Shown here in pieces: positions 41,997 through 50,515 of a DNA stretch of 64,000 nt. Origin of the DNA: BOG-908 sp965199235. Its GTDB lineage: Bacteria; Pseudomonadota; Alphaproteobacteria; Acetobacterales; Acetobacteraceae. Within the stretch, counting starts at the first letter, position 1. Every line of letters begins with the position of its first letter. The notes under the pieces were generated by a model. That model searched no databases, was not told where the DNA came from, and worked only from the letters and a program-made list of their open reading frames with translations. The DNA is taken from NCBI GenBank assembly GCA_965199235.1, contig CBDAQU010000002.1, positions 744,001-808,000 on the forward strand, in the 5' to 3' direction. The translations under genes were made by a program, and so were the position numbers.

Positions 41997-42659
41997 ATGC
42001 ACCATTGTGATCCCGCCGACGACCACTCCGACCGACGTGGAGTGTGCCTTGTGCTTTCCGCTCCGTCAGGCGCCGGAAAAAGCAGTGTGTTGCATGCTCT
42101 GACACAGCAAGACCGTAGCTTAGTCAACTCTGTAAGCGTAACAACTCGGCACCCTCGAGCTGGCGAACGGGACGGGGTGGACTACTCCTTTGTGTCGGAA
42201 GAGCAGTTCGCTGAGACAGTGCGCATGAATGGGTTTCTGGAGCATGCGACAGTTTTTGGAAGACGTTACGGCACGCCACGACGGACGGTGGAGGCGCTGG
42301 TAGCGAGTGGCAGGGACGTGGCGCTGGACATCGATTGGCAAGGCTGGCGGCAGCTAAGGGCGGCAATGCCGGATGACTCGGTAGGTGTGTTTCTTCTGCC
42401 ACCTTCTCTTACGGTTCTGAACGACCGCTTGCGAGGACGCAGAAGCGACGATGCAGCGGAGGTGGAACGCCGGATGGACGCCGCGAAGCAGGAGATATCA
42501 CACTGGTACGAGTTCGACCATGTGGTTGTGAACGAAGATCTGAGCACTTGCATTGCCGAGGTCAGGGCCGTTTTGCGAGCTGCGCGGTGCACGACGCGCC
42601 GAAGCCTCGGTATGGCGCGACTGGCTCAGGCAATGGCCGACGCCAGCCCTAACCAATGA
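41997..42659 (+). CDS. gmk: Guanylate kinase
   Basis: 220 residues from the ATG at 41997; an adjacent TTG at 41994 is an alternative. It phosphorylates GMP to GDP. The P-loop is S-A-P-S-G-A-G-K-S-S (about residues 21-30), with V-S-V-T-T-R-H-P-R-A-G-E and V-D-Y-S-F-V for GMP binding and D-I-D-W-Q-G as the Walker B. The last host gene before the prophage region; the repressor gene ends 15 bases downstream on the other strand. Confidence 0.96.
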   Translation: MHHCDPADDHSDRRGVCLVLSAPSGAGKSSVLHALTQQDRSLVNSVSVTTRHPRAGERDGVDYSFVSEEQFAETVRMNGFLEHATVFGRRYGTPRRTVEALVASGRDVALDIDWQGWRQLRAAMPDDSVGVFLLPPSLTVLNDRLRGRRSDDAAEVERRMDAAKQEISHWYEFDHVVVNEDLSTCIAEVRAVLRAARCTTRRSLGMARLAQAMADASPNQ

Positions 42660-42673
42660 GGATCAGGATGGGC

Positions 42674-42997
42674 CTACTGCTTTTTGGCAAGTTTGTGGGC
42701 GGTCCGTAGCAGAAAGGCTTGATCGTCAGGGTCACAGGCAAGATAGAGCCGCAGCATGGCGAGCTGATCGCCGGTGGTGCCTGAGGCCGGTCCGCCCTGG
42801 ACTAGATGGTCGACCGAGGCGTTCAGGGCGGCGGCAATCCGGGCGATGTTACCCCGCAGTTGGCCGGCTCTATCTGTTTCCCATTGAGCGACAGCACTTC
42901 GGCTTACGTTGCATGCTTCTGCAAGGGCATCCTGTGTAAGGCCTTTCGCACGGCGTGCGGCTCGGATACGGGCTCCCACAGTCGATTCATCCTGCAT
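42674..42997 (-). CDS. XRE-family (Cro/C1-like) phage repressor
   Basis: 107 residues from the ATG with AGGAGG eleven bases upstream; an in-frame ATG at 43024 has no ribosome site. A helix-turn-helix occupies residues ~10-65 (I-R-A-A-R-R-A-K-G-L-T-Q-D-A-L-A ... S-R-S-A-V-A-Q-W-E). The C-terminal ~40 residues are helical and may aid dimerisation. It is divergent from the first prophage gene with a palindromic operator between them, as expected of a lysogeny repressor. Confidence 0.8.
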   Translation of the reverse strand: MQDESTVGARIRAARRAKGLTQDALAEACNVSRSAVAQWETDRAGQLRGNIARIAAALNASVDHLVQGGPASGTTGDQLAMLRLYLACDPDDQAFLLRTAHKLAKKQ

Positions 42998-43040
42998 CTC
43001 CAGACTTGCCTCCTGCCCGACCATCGAGTCGATAACGGCA

Positions 43041-43078
43041 TTGACACATAATGGTCAGAAAGTCTAACGTTTCGTTAG
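43041..43078 (+). promoter_or_regulatory. Prophage early promoter with palindromic operator
   Basis: TTGACA at 43041-43046 is a perfect -35 box; TCTAAC at 43063-43068, sixteen bases later, is a fair -10. A perfect palindrome CTAACG-TTT-CGTTAG (43064-43078) covers the -10, so a bound repressor would block it. It lies between the divergent XRE gene and the first rightward gene. Confidence 0.6.
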
Positions 43079-43087
43079 TGAAGGAGT

Positions 43088-43384
43088 GTGGCAACGCGCG
43101 CGCACGTGAAATGGACCCCGGAACTTGACGAAAAGCTGCGAGACTTGCGCAGCGCAGGCGTGACTTGGGACGGCATTGCAGGTGCGATGTCGCTGGGCAG
43201 GAACACCGTCTTGGAAAGAGGTCGGAAGATTGGAGCGAGGCGGCTTCCGCCGGCTGCACCGCCTCCGGCTGAGGAGGCGCGAGATCGGCCGCCGAGGCAA
43301 GCCGGACATCCGCTGACTTGGGCGATGATCACGAGTGGTACGCTATTGGAGGGTGAGGCTTACCCCTACCCAGTTTTCCTGTAG
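43088..43384 (+). CDS. GcrA/SANT-like DNA-binding protein
   Basis: 98 residues. The N-terminal part (W-T-P-E-L-D-E-K-L-R-D-L-R-S-A-G-V-T-W-D-G-I) is a SANT/homeodomain-like helix-turn-helix similar to GcrA-type proteins, followed by a Pro/Arg linker and a short conserved-looking end G-E-A-Y-P-Y-P-V-F-L. The start is uncertain: GTG at 43088 is only one base after AAGGAG, and GTG 43106 is later than ideal. It is the first gene transcribed from the repressor-controlled promoter, so it may regulate early prophage genes. Confidence 0.65.
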   Translation: MATRAHVKWTPELDEKLRDLRSAGVTWDGIAGAMSLGRNTVLERGRKIGARRLPPAAPPPAEEARDRPPRQAGHPLTWAMITSGTLLEGEAYPYPVFL

Positions 43385-43443
43385 GAACAAAACGTGAATG
43401 CCTTTTCGGTTCACAACATGGACCTGCAACCGGAGGACCGCCT

Positions 43444-43911
43444 TTGTTAACGGAATGTAAGACTAGACTGAGCAGCGCTGCCGCCGGAAGCTTGTGCGCT
43501 CGTGATGTCATCGAGCGTTTAGAAGAGGCTGGCTCCACTCTGCTTGCGTTGCCGAACTCCGGTTACTCGACAAAGCTTAAAGCAAGCCATCTTGAGTTCG
43601 TTGCGGGCGCCTGCGAGGCCTACGCTCCGGACACCCAACGGATACGACCCGCAGCACCGTCGTCGGCGCAGATCACGCGTATGGATGAGGCCCTTGGGTG
43701 GTTGAGTGTGATCCCGCAAACTCGCTACGTCTTGAGGCGGATTGTCGGCGCGCGCAGCCTGGTGAGCCCTGTCACCGCGCGGCATTTGTTTTCCTGGCGC
43801 AAGTTAGCTGGTGTTCTTGGCGCCGACCACAAAGCTGTCCAACGGTGGCATTGTGATGGCGTCGATCTAATTGTCGCAGCATTGGTGAAAGTGAACGATC
43901 TTGCGCTATAG
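43444..43911 (+). CDS. DUF6362-like phage protein
   Basis: 155 residues from a TTG start preceded by GGAGG. The C-terminal half carries I-P-Q-T-R-Y-V-L-R-R-I-V-G-A-R-S, then S-W-R-K-L-A-G-V-L-G-A-D-H-K-A-V-Q-R-W-H, a helix-turn-helix-like block I associate with DUF6362 proteins of alphaproteobacterial prophages. Function unknown, probably DNA binding or DNA packaging. It precedes the terminase module. Confidence 0.7.
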   Translation: MLTECKTRLSSAAAGSLCARDVIERLEEAGSTLLALPNSGYSTKLKASHLEFVAGACEAYAPDTQRIRPAAPSSAQITRMDEALGWLSVIPQTRYVLRRIVGARSLVSPVTARHLFSWRKLAGVLGADHKAVQRWHCDGVDLIVAALVKVNDLAL

Positions 43912-43970
43912 TTGTACGCGCTAACGCCGTTAGAGTAGGCGGTGGCGGGTTGATCAGTCCGGGGCTGCTG

Positions 43971-44345
43971 TTAGTAATCTACTTTGTGCATTGAGACATG
44001 ATATCGGCAGCGTGTCGTCTCGTAAGTGCCATTGACAAGAGAGCCATTCAAAGTCCCCTTGAACTCTAGAGGGTATGGCTTCCTCTCTGGGCCGAGCAGC
44101 GCTTGTGTTGCCGTTACTCTGTTGCCTTTCTGCGTTCCCTTCAAGGTCAGCGTCCCGCTATTCGGCACGAACAAGACAACACCATCCCGTATGACAAGCT
44201 GCGCCTGAGCGGCTGGATCACACGTTCCACTCGTCGGCTCCAGCAAACCAATGTACATACGGGTGGCGTTACCAACGCCGCAGGCTGCAAGAGACAGCGT
44301 CGTTGCTGATATGATTTTCTGCAGGACCGAGCTTTGGCGTCTCAT
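43971..44345 (-). CDS. Small lipoprotein
   Basis: 124 residues, start at the ATG with complement 44343-44345 because the lipobox follows at the right distance: I-S-A-T-T-L-S-L-A-A-C-G (Cys21). The mature part is beta-rich with two more Cys (T-C-D-P, R-C-R-Y-H-V), perhaps a disulfide. It is the only clearly exported product in the early prophage region and is transcribed against the phage genes. It may be a lysogenic accessory (moron) or a host gene trapped at the edge. Confidence 0.7.
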   Translation of the reverse strand: MRRQSSVLQKIISATTLSLAACGVGNATRMYIGLLEPTSGTCDPAAQAQLVIRDGVVLFVPNSGTLTLKGTQKGNRVTATQALLGPERKPYPLEFKGTLNGSLVNGTYETTRCRYHVSMHKVDY

Positions 44346-44667
44346 AATCCGTCCGTTTAGCGATCTTTTGACTTTCGAGATAGTGCCACGACGAAATTGT
44401 GTGGAAGGAAGCTCTCCGGCGAGCCAGCTATATTGGAGGTGCGACGGCATGGTGGTGAAGCAGGCTTTACCAGAGACATGCCAAGCTAGCAAAACTCACT
44501 CGACTGGTTGTGCTTGCCCAGATAACCCAACTTTCGGTATATTTTGAATAACGATGGCGACTTGCGCAAGTGAAGGTTGCCGTCCGTCAGCAGCGCAATA
44601 CCATCAGCTGAACGAGAGAGATTAGCTCAGTTGACTGTGCTTGGGAGTAATTTGGCTTGGAGGTAAG
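44346..44667. other. Intergenic region before the terminase genes
   Basis: About 320 bases without a convincing gene. It must hold the lipoprotein promoter and probably the late promoter for the structural genes. A short palindrome CTTGCGCAAG lies near 44570. No clear -35/-10 pair could be assigned. Confidence 0.5.
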
Positions 44668-44907
44668 TTGGCAATAGAAACGCCTATGCCTCTCGACGTC
44701 ATGCTGCACATAATGCGGCTCCATTGGAAGGAAGGAAGAGTCGAGGAAGCAGTTGCACTCGCAAAAGCCGCAGCACCTTATTTGCACGCCAAACCGGGGG
44801 GAAACCGCGTAGCGGCGACGCTTGCGGCGTTAGAGGATGACCAGTTGGATGAGCTCTGCCGAGGCACCCTTGACGGAGAAGCGTCTACGCCACGCGATAA
44901 GAAATAG
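44668..44907 (+). CDS. Small terminase-adjacent protein (putative small terminase subunit)
   Basis: 79 residues from TTG at 44668 with GGAGG four bases upstream. It reads P-L-D-V-M-L-H-I-M-R-L-H-W-K-E-G and A-K-A-A-A-P-Y-L-H-A-K-P, a pattern seen in short proteins directly before phage large terminases. A small-terminase role is inferred from position and that pattern. It overlaps the next gene. Confidence 0.55.
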   Translation: MAIETPMPLDVMLHIMRLHWKEGRVEEAVALAKAAAPYLHAKPGGNRVAATLAALEDDQLDELCRGTLDGEASTPRDKK

Positions 44908-46240
44908 CCTGACCGCTTGGGCGACCTACGCCTTGGCCCCTTCGGGGCACGCACCAGCGCAGCATCACTTGCTTATGATGGATGCCCTGGAACGAGTTTC
45001 ACGCGGCGAAACGCGACGACTTATGCTTCTTTTACCGCCAGGCTCGGCCAAGAGCACATACGCCAGCAAGTTCTTCCCAGCGTGGTGGTTGGCTCGACAC
45101 CCGACGAGCGCCGTTATCGCCGCTTGTCACACAGCACGACTGGCGGAACATTTCGGTCGGGGTGTAAAAGGACTGCTAGACGAGCATTCGGCACGACTTG
45201 GAGTAAAGCTACGTGGAGACGCACGCGCCACTGGACGTTTTATAACGCAACGCGGTGGAGAGTACTTTGGTATAGGTATCAATGGTGCAGTTACGGGTCG
45301 CCGGGCGGACTTGGCCCTGATTGACGATCCGATACGATCATTTACAGAGGCGGAGAGCTTCTCGTCACGCGAACATCTCTGGGAATGGTTTCGATCTGAA
45401 CTCGTGACACGCTTGAAACCTCAAGGGCGAGTCGTGTTGATCATGACACGTTGGCACAGCGACGATCTTGCAGGACGCCTTCTGGAACATGGGGGCTGGA
45501 CGGTGCTTCGCCTACCAGCGCTTGCTGAGTCGGACGATCCGCTGGGACGTGAACCGGGCAGCGCACTCTGGCCGCAGTGGGAGGACATTGCAGCGCTGGA
45601 AGAGAAACGGGCATTACTAGGCGAACGCCACTTCAGTGCGTTGTTTCAGCAGACACCGATGCGAGATGGAGGGCAGCTTTTTGATGCTCGAAAGCTTCGC
45701 GTTGTTGACAGCTGCTCGGAGGGCACCGCAGTGAGAGCCTGGGATCTCGCGGGTAGCATTGACAGTGCTGGCGACCCGGACTGGACCGTTGGCATTAAGC
45801 TGGTACGTGATGGTGCAGGCGCCACTGTTGTGGATGATGTGGTGAGATTTCGCGGCTTGCCGGGCGATGTCGCACAACGGATAAAAGCGATTGCTGAAAT
45901 TGATGGACAGAGTGTGGCGATTGGCTTGCCGCAGGACCCAGGCCAAGCTGGCAAGAGCCAAGTTATGTTCCTTACACAAGTTCTCGCGGGCTATCAGGTA
46001 ATCGCGACACCTGAAACTGGAGCCAAGTCCGTTCGCGCCATGCCGGTAGCGGCCCAGATATCAAATGGGACGATGGCCATTCGACGGGCACACTGGAACG
46101 CCGTTTTTGTCGACGAGATATCGAGCTTTCCGCATGGCCGCAAGGATGATCAAGTCGACGCTCTATCACGAGCGTTCTCGATGCTGTTGACGGCCAAGCA
46201 CCCTGCGCATTTTACGCGGCTGCCTTTCTCCAGCCGATGA
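44837..46240 (+). CDS. Phage terminase large subunit
   Basis: 467 residues from ATG 44837; TTG 44870 (GAGG upstream) is a plausible shorter start. TerL is the ATP-driven DNA packaging motor and nuclease. Walker A is L-L-P-P-G-S-A-K-S-T-Y (about residue 65), Walker B A-L-I-D-D-P (about 160), and C-terminal nuclease acidic residues are seen in A-W-D-L-A-G-S and K-D-D-Q-V-D-A. It is typical of the TerL group in tailed phages of alphaproteobacteria. It overlaps the preceding small gene. Confidence 0.9.
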   Translation: MTSWMSSAEAPLTEKRLRHAIRNSLTAWATYALAPSGHAPAQHHLLMMDALERVSRGETRRLMLLLPPGSAKSTYASKFFPAWWLARHPTSAVIAACHTARLAEHFGRGVKGLLDEHSARLGVKLRGDARATGRFITQRGGEYFGIGINGAVTGRRADLALIDDPIRSFTEAESFSSREHLWEWFRSELVTRLKPQGRVVLIMTRWHSDDLAGRLLEHGGWTVLRLPALAESDDPLGREPGSALWPQWEDIAALEEKRALLGERHFSALFQQTPMRDGGQLFDARKLRVVDSCSEGTAVRAWDLAGSIDSAGDPDWTVGIKLVRDGAGATVVDDVVRFRGLPGDVAQRIKAIAEIDGQSVAIGLPQDPGQAGKSQVMFLTQVLAGYQVIATPETGAKSVRAMPVAAQISNGTMAIRRAHWNAVFVDEISSFPHGRKDDQVDALSRAFSMLLTAKHPAHFTRLPFSSR

Positions 46241-46262
46241 CGTTGACTCAAAGGGGACTGGT

Positions 46263-47651
46263 TTGTTCCAAACGATTTCAGATCTTATCCCGCTCGACTT
46301 CGACTATCCTGAGCGAGCACGGACTCTTATAGTCAATCGACATATCTTAGACGGTACGTTTTACGACGTACTTCCCTTTGAATTTCACGAGGAACGTACT
46401 AGTAGCGGGGAATATATCCCGTTGAGGCAGCGCCGACCTTCTGTTCGTTATGGCCTAGCCAGATTAGTAGTCGAAGACAGCGTCGCTCTACTATTTAGCG
46501 AAGGACATTTCCCCGTTTTCGAGTCTTCAAACGACGCCATATGCACAGCGTTGGCTGGCTTCGTTAGGGAGACGAAGCTAAATACAGTTATGGTCGAGGC
46601 TGCGTTGCGGGGCAGTGTAGGCTCGGTGTGCCTGCATTTTCGCGTGCTTAAGGGCAGAATCTTTGTCGATGTGCTGGATACAACCTATCTTACGCCGAAG
46701 TGGGATCCTTCTGAGCCAGACGCCTTGCTCAACGTTTGCGAGACGTACAAAGTAAGTGGACGTTCGCTTCTGGAGCAAGGCTATGACTCCATTGATGCCG
46801 ACGCGGTTTACTGGTTTCGGCGCGCTTGGGATGCCGAATATGAGCGCTGGTTCTGGCCGATGCTGGTTGGGGCTGCAGCTGATTTAAGAGAAGACGAGAC
46901 AAGGACGGTCAGGCATGGCTTAGGCTTTGTGCCGATCGTCTGGATTAAGAACCTGCCTGGAGGGCAAGGCGTCGACGGCGCATGCACCTTCCGCTCGGCA
47001 GTAGAGACGTCCATCGAGATCGACTATCAACTGAGCCAGGCTGGACGTGGTCTAAAATATAGCAGTGACCCGACATTGTTGATAAAAGAGCCTGCCGGGC
47101 TTGACGGCACTATGGTCCGAGGAGCGGCTAATGCGTTAGTTGTGAGTGAGAAAGGCGACGCAAAGCTCCTTGAAATCGGCGGGACAGCGAGTCAGGCCGT
47201 CATCGACTACGTTCGGGTACTTCGGGAACTTGCCTTAGAGAGCTTACACGGCAATCGCGCAGAGGCAAGCAGGCTGAGTACACCTGCTAGTGGTCGAGCT
47301 CTACAACTTATGAATCAAGGTCTGTTGTGGCTCGCAGATAATCTGCGTGTAAGCTACGGACAGTTTGCCCTACTTAGCCTTGCGCGTATGTTTCTTAAAG
47401 CGAGTGAGCGGTATCCATTGCGGATGGGGGGAGACGTTGTCACAAACCTCCATGCTGATGCGGCTATTGGTCTCCGATGGCCGGACTGGTATCCGCCTGA
47501 TGCTTTGGATGGCCAGCGAACAGCTGAGACGGTTATTGCTCTTGTCACTGCTAAGCAAATGTCTCGGCGGACTGCAATGCGGATCTTGGCCGCAGGCTAC
47601 GACATCGAGGACGTGGACGCAGAGCTTAAAAGGATCGAGGCGGAGACATAA
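46263..47651 (+). CDS. Phage portal protein
   Basis: 462 residues from TTG 46263. The length, position after the terminase, and sequence such as R-R-P-S-V-R-Y-G-L-A-R-L-V-V-E-D-S and T-S-I-E-I-D-Y-Q-L-S-Q-A-G-R-G-L fit a portal, the dodecameric channel at the capsid vertex. A long C-terminal helical part follows. Stop and next start overlap by a base. Confidence 0.82.
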   Translation: MFQTISDLIPLDFDYPERARTLIVNRHILDGTFYDVLPFEFHEERTSSGEYIPLRQRRPSVRYGLARLVVEDSVALLFSEGHFPVFESSNDAICTALAGFVRETKLNTVMVEAALRGSVGSVCLHFRVLKGRIFVDVLDTTYLTPKWDPSEPDALLNVCETYKVSGRSLLEQGYDSIDADAVYWFRRAWDAEYERWFWPMLVGAAADLREDETRTVRHGLGFVPIVWIKNLPGGQGVDGACTFRSAVETSIEIDYQLSQAGRGLKYSSDPTLLIKEPAGLDGTMVRGAANALVVSEKGDAKLLEIGGTASQAVIDYVRVLRELALESLHGNRAEASRLSTPASGRALQLMNQGLLWLADNLRVSYGQFALLSLARMFLKASERYPLRMGGDVVTNLHADAAIGLRWPDWYPPDALDGQRTAETVIALVTAKQMSRRTAMRILAAGYDIEDVDAELKRIEAET

Positions 47652-48050
47652 ATGACTGACGTCAACAGCACTACGAGCGACGATACGCTTGAGGCTTTGA
47701 GGACTCGTGCGGACGCATTGGAGCGCCAGTTGCAAGAGGTAGAATCGAATGCCATCACTCGTCTACGGGATTTTGAGTTAAAAACGGAGGCTTTGCGGGC
47801 AGGGATACTCGACTTAGACGGGCTTCGCCTTCTTGAACCAAAACAACTTTCGGGGAACACCGCTAACTTTAGCAGTCCTTCTGAAGTTGTTAGCCAGCTA
47901 CGGCAGGAAAGGCCTTGGCTGTTCGGGTCACCAAGCTCGAGCAGTTTAGCATCGACGCCTGCGGCCGTGCCAGCAAAACGTAAGCTTGCGACGGAGATGA
48001 CGGTAGACGAGTGGCGTGCGGCTCGGTCCGACTTACTTCGGCGAAAGTAG
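47652..48050 (+). CDS. Putative capsid scaffold protein
   Basis: 132 residues. The N-terminal ~65 residues are a coiled coil (E-A-L-R-T-R-A-D-A-L-E-R-Q-L-Q-E-V-E) followed by a Ser/Ala/Pro linker and a basic C-terminus (E-W-R-A-A-R-S-D-L-L-R-R-K). Small helical proteins between portal and major capsid usually scaffold head assembly; the role is inferred from position and layout. Confidence 0.65.
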   Translation: MTDVNSTTSDDTLEALRTRADALERQLQEVESNAITRLRDFELKTEALRAGILDLDGLRLLEPKQLSGNTANFSSPSEVVSQLRQERPWLFGSPSSSSLASTPAAVPAKRKLATEMTVDEWRAARSDLLRRK

Positions 48051-48123
48051 CATTAGGCTAGTCACAATTTAGTTTGTAAGCGTTTAATGGAGGCATCTAG
48101 CCTCCTTTACTTTGGGGGCACGA

Positions 48124-49452
48124 ATGAGCATCTCGAACTTTCCTGCAGCGCTGCAACCGATCATTCAGCAAGGCTTTCTTGAGCGCGAGTTCATGCAAGC
48201 TCTACGCTCCCGAATTGGTTATCGCGCCTGTGCAGATAGGGAAGACTTCTCGGTCGGTATTGGCGAGACATTGACGAAAACGCGCGCGGGTCTCAAGCCC
48301 GCGGTAACGACGCCTATAGCTGCTGCCACTAACACGAACTTAGACAACGGCTTGACACCTGGCAGTTGGAATGTTGAGCAGTTCACCCTAACACTCAATC
48401 ATTACGCGGCGACCATGGACCTTAACATGGTTACAAGTCGAGTGGGCATTGCCAGTCAATTCTTACAGAATGCCTACGTTAACGGTGAACAAGCCGCACG
48501 AAGCTTGGACGATCTGGCAAGAAACGCTCTTTTTGCGGCCTATTTTGGTGGCAATACGCGGGTTCGAACATCTCTAGCCAGTTCTGGGCCCGCAATCGCT
48601 GTAGATGACACTCGGGGGTTCCAGACAGCCTTCGTTAATGGCGTTCAGCAACCTGTGAGTGCCGCAAACCCACTGACCGTAACAGTTGGCGCGGATGTAT
48701 ATACTCTTCTTGGAGTAGCTGCCGATGCAAACAATAGTTCCACGACGCCAGGCGGTCAGAGTGGCGTCCTAACGTTCTCTGGCAATATTAGCGCGACAGA
48801 TGGAGTTGCAGGTAACTCGGTGCAAGCAGCGACCGCATCGCTCGTCTTGCGCCCGAACGGTCGGTCGAACACTTCTCTCATTCAGGCCGGCGATACGTTA
48901 TCGATGACCAACGTTCTCGATGCCGTTGCTGATCTTAGATTGAATGCCGTTCCAGACATTGATGGCGCGTATAACTGTTATCTGGACCCCATCAGCGCAC
49001 GCCAGCTATTCGCTGATCAGGATTTTCAACGGCTGTTCATCGGATCAACGTCGGCGAATGAGATCTTCCGCCCGGGGCAGGGCGTGATCAACGAGTTTCT
49101 TGGGCTTCGCTTTGTGCTGACGACCGAGTCGTTCGTACAGCCACATCCTACTCTTGCTAGCGCTATAATCCGTCGCCCCATCGTTGTAGGACAAGGGGCA
49201 TTAATCGAGGGCGACTTTGCGGGAATGGCCGCCGATGATGTTGCTCCAAAAGACTCGATCGTGTCACTTGTGGATGGTGTCTGCATGGTGACGCGCGAGC
49301 CGATCGATCGGCTGCAACAAATCATCGCACAGTCCTGGTATTGGATTGGCGGTTTTTGTGCTCCGTCTGACACCATGACAAATAGCTTGATTGTTCCAAC
49401 CGCTACAAACGCTAATTATAAAAGAGCGGTCATGATTGAACACTTGGGATGA
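48124..49452 (+). CDS. Major capsid protein
   Basis: 442 residues; ATG at 48124 with a GGGGG run upstream is preferred over TTG 48112. It has E-R-E-F-M-Q-A-L-R-S-R near the N-terminus, a mixed alpha/beta middle and I-V-V-G-Q-G-A-L-I-E-G-D-F near the end. Size and placement after portal and scaffold fit an HK97-fold capsid subunit. No N-terminal maturation cleavage site is evident. Confidence 0.8.
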   Translation: MSISNFPAALQPIIQQGFLEREFMQALRSRIGYRACADREDFSVGIGETLTKTRAGLKPAVTTPIAAATNTNLDNGLTPGSWNVEQFTLTLNHYAATMDLNMVTSRVGIASQFLQNAYVNGEQAARSLDDLARNALFAAYFGGNTRVRTSLASSGPAIAVDDTRGFQTAFVNGVQQPVSAANPLTVTVGADVYTLLGVAADANNSSTTPGGQSGVLTFSGNISATDGVAGNSVQAATASLVLRPNGRSNTSLIQAGDTLSMTNVLDAVADLRLNAVPDIDGAYNCYLDPISARQLFADQDFQRLFIGSTSANEIFRPGQGVINEFLGLRFVLTTESFVQPHPTLASAIIRRPIVVGQGALIEGDFAGMAADDVAPKDSIVSLVDGVCMVTREPIDRLQQIIAQSWYWIGGFCAPSDTMTNSLIVPTATNANYKRAVMIEHLG

Positions 49453-49510
49453 GCTTGCACCTTCGTTGACAGCCCACATCAAGTGTCGGACTCGAGCTTC
49501 GGAGATGTAG

Positions 49511-49885
49511 GTGTTCACGGACCAACAAAAAGCAGACATTCGCCGGTTTTGCGGCTATTCAGCCTATGGCGCGTCACCAGCTGGAAACATCGGCTGGCGT
49601 TTCTACACAGCTTACGGGCTGCTTGAATACAGAATGAATAATCTTTCGACACCTGAAAACGCGATCGTCATCAACTATCTTACGACTTTACAACAACTTG
49701 AGATGGCCGTGCCGTCTGCAAGTAACAACCTCGACAGTGACTCAGCCTCGGTGTGGACGCATGATCGCAACGAGGTGGGCGACAGACTCCAATTACTGGA
49801 TGAATGGCGCCGTCGCCTGTGCAGCTTTCTAGGTGTGCCGCTTGGCGAGGGATTAGAACGGCCTGGTTTACGCTGGGCAATCTAA
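49511..49885 (+). CDS. Phage head-tail connector (gp6-like)
   Basis: 124 residues from GTG with GGAG upstream. Mostly helical, opening F-T-D-Q-Q-K-A-D-I-R-R-F-C-G-Y, with R-L-Q-L-L-D-E-W-R-R-R-L-C near the end. This matches small ring-forming connectors by size and position only. The TAA overlaps the next ATG. Confidence 0.6.
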   Translation: MFTDQQKADIRRFCGYSAYGASPAGNIGWRFYTAYGLLEYRMNNLSTPENAIVINYLTTLQQLEMAVPSASNNLDSDSASVWTHDRNEVGDRLQLLDEWRRRLCSFLGVPLGEGLERPGLRWAI

Positions 49886-50508
49886 TGGATATTCTCGGTT
49901 TGCAGGACAAGTTGGCGCGGGCGCTGGGTGTTGCGGCCCGCAAACTTGGTGTGCCGACGACCGTCTATCGCCCTATGGGGCTTTCACAACCTATCGGGGA
50001 ACATCGTAGAGTTATTCAGATACTGGCGGCCTTTGAGCCGCAAGCACGATCGGCCAACAGTAAGGGTTTGATCTCGCCAGTTTGGCAAGGCACCTTCGAT
50101 ACTCTCTACACGCAGCCAGGTGACTACCTAGTAAACTCGAGCCAAACATTCTTTATTGGTAGTCAGACACCTGCCTTAGGTGTGCAATGCATTCTGACAA
50201 ATCGAGTTGTCTCCTCACACCGACCAGTGTTTTCGCCGCAAGGCGGATACAGCGGGGTCTCAGGTGCCGACAGCCAGGCATTACTAAGTGGTTGGCCCGC
50301 AAGCTTTGTGAACCTAAGTGCGAGCCAGTCAGCACCGCTTGCCGGTGGTCGGAGCTTAGGAACATGGATTGTACTGCTACCCGTCGTGCCGGCGGTGCCT
50401 CGTGCTGCCGATATCATCACAGACGATTTAGGTTCTACGTACACGGTAGAGACAGCGGAACAAGCTGTGCTTGGATGGCGATTGATCGTTCGACAAATCG
50501 GAGCTTGA
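49885..50508 (+). CDS. Phage neck/head-completion protein
   Basis: 207 residues, ATG overlapping the previous stop. Beta-rich, with a helical N-terminus (L-Q-D-K-L-A-R-A-L-G-V-A-A-R-K) and G-T-F-D-T-L-Y-T-Q-P-G-D-Y. Position between connector and sheath suggests a head-closure or neck role. No family is recognised with certainty. Confidence 0.55.
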   Translation: MDILGLQDKLARALGVAARKLGVPTTVYRPMGLSQPIGEHRRVIQILAAFEPQARSANSKGLISPVWQGTFDTLYTQPGDYLVNSSQTFFIGSQTPALGVQCILTNRVVSSHRPVFSPQGGYSGVSGADSQALLSGWPASFVNLSASQSAPLAGGRSLGTWIVLLPVVPAVPRAADIITDDLGSTYTVETAEQAVLGWRLIVRQIGA

Positions 50509-50515
50509 CTAACAT

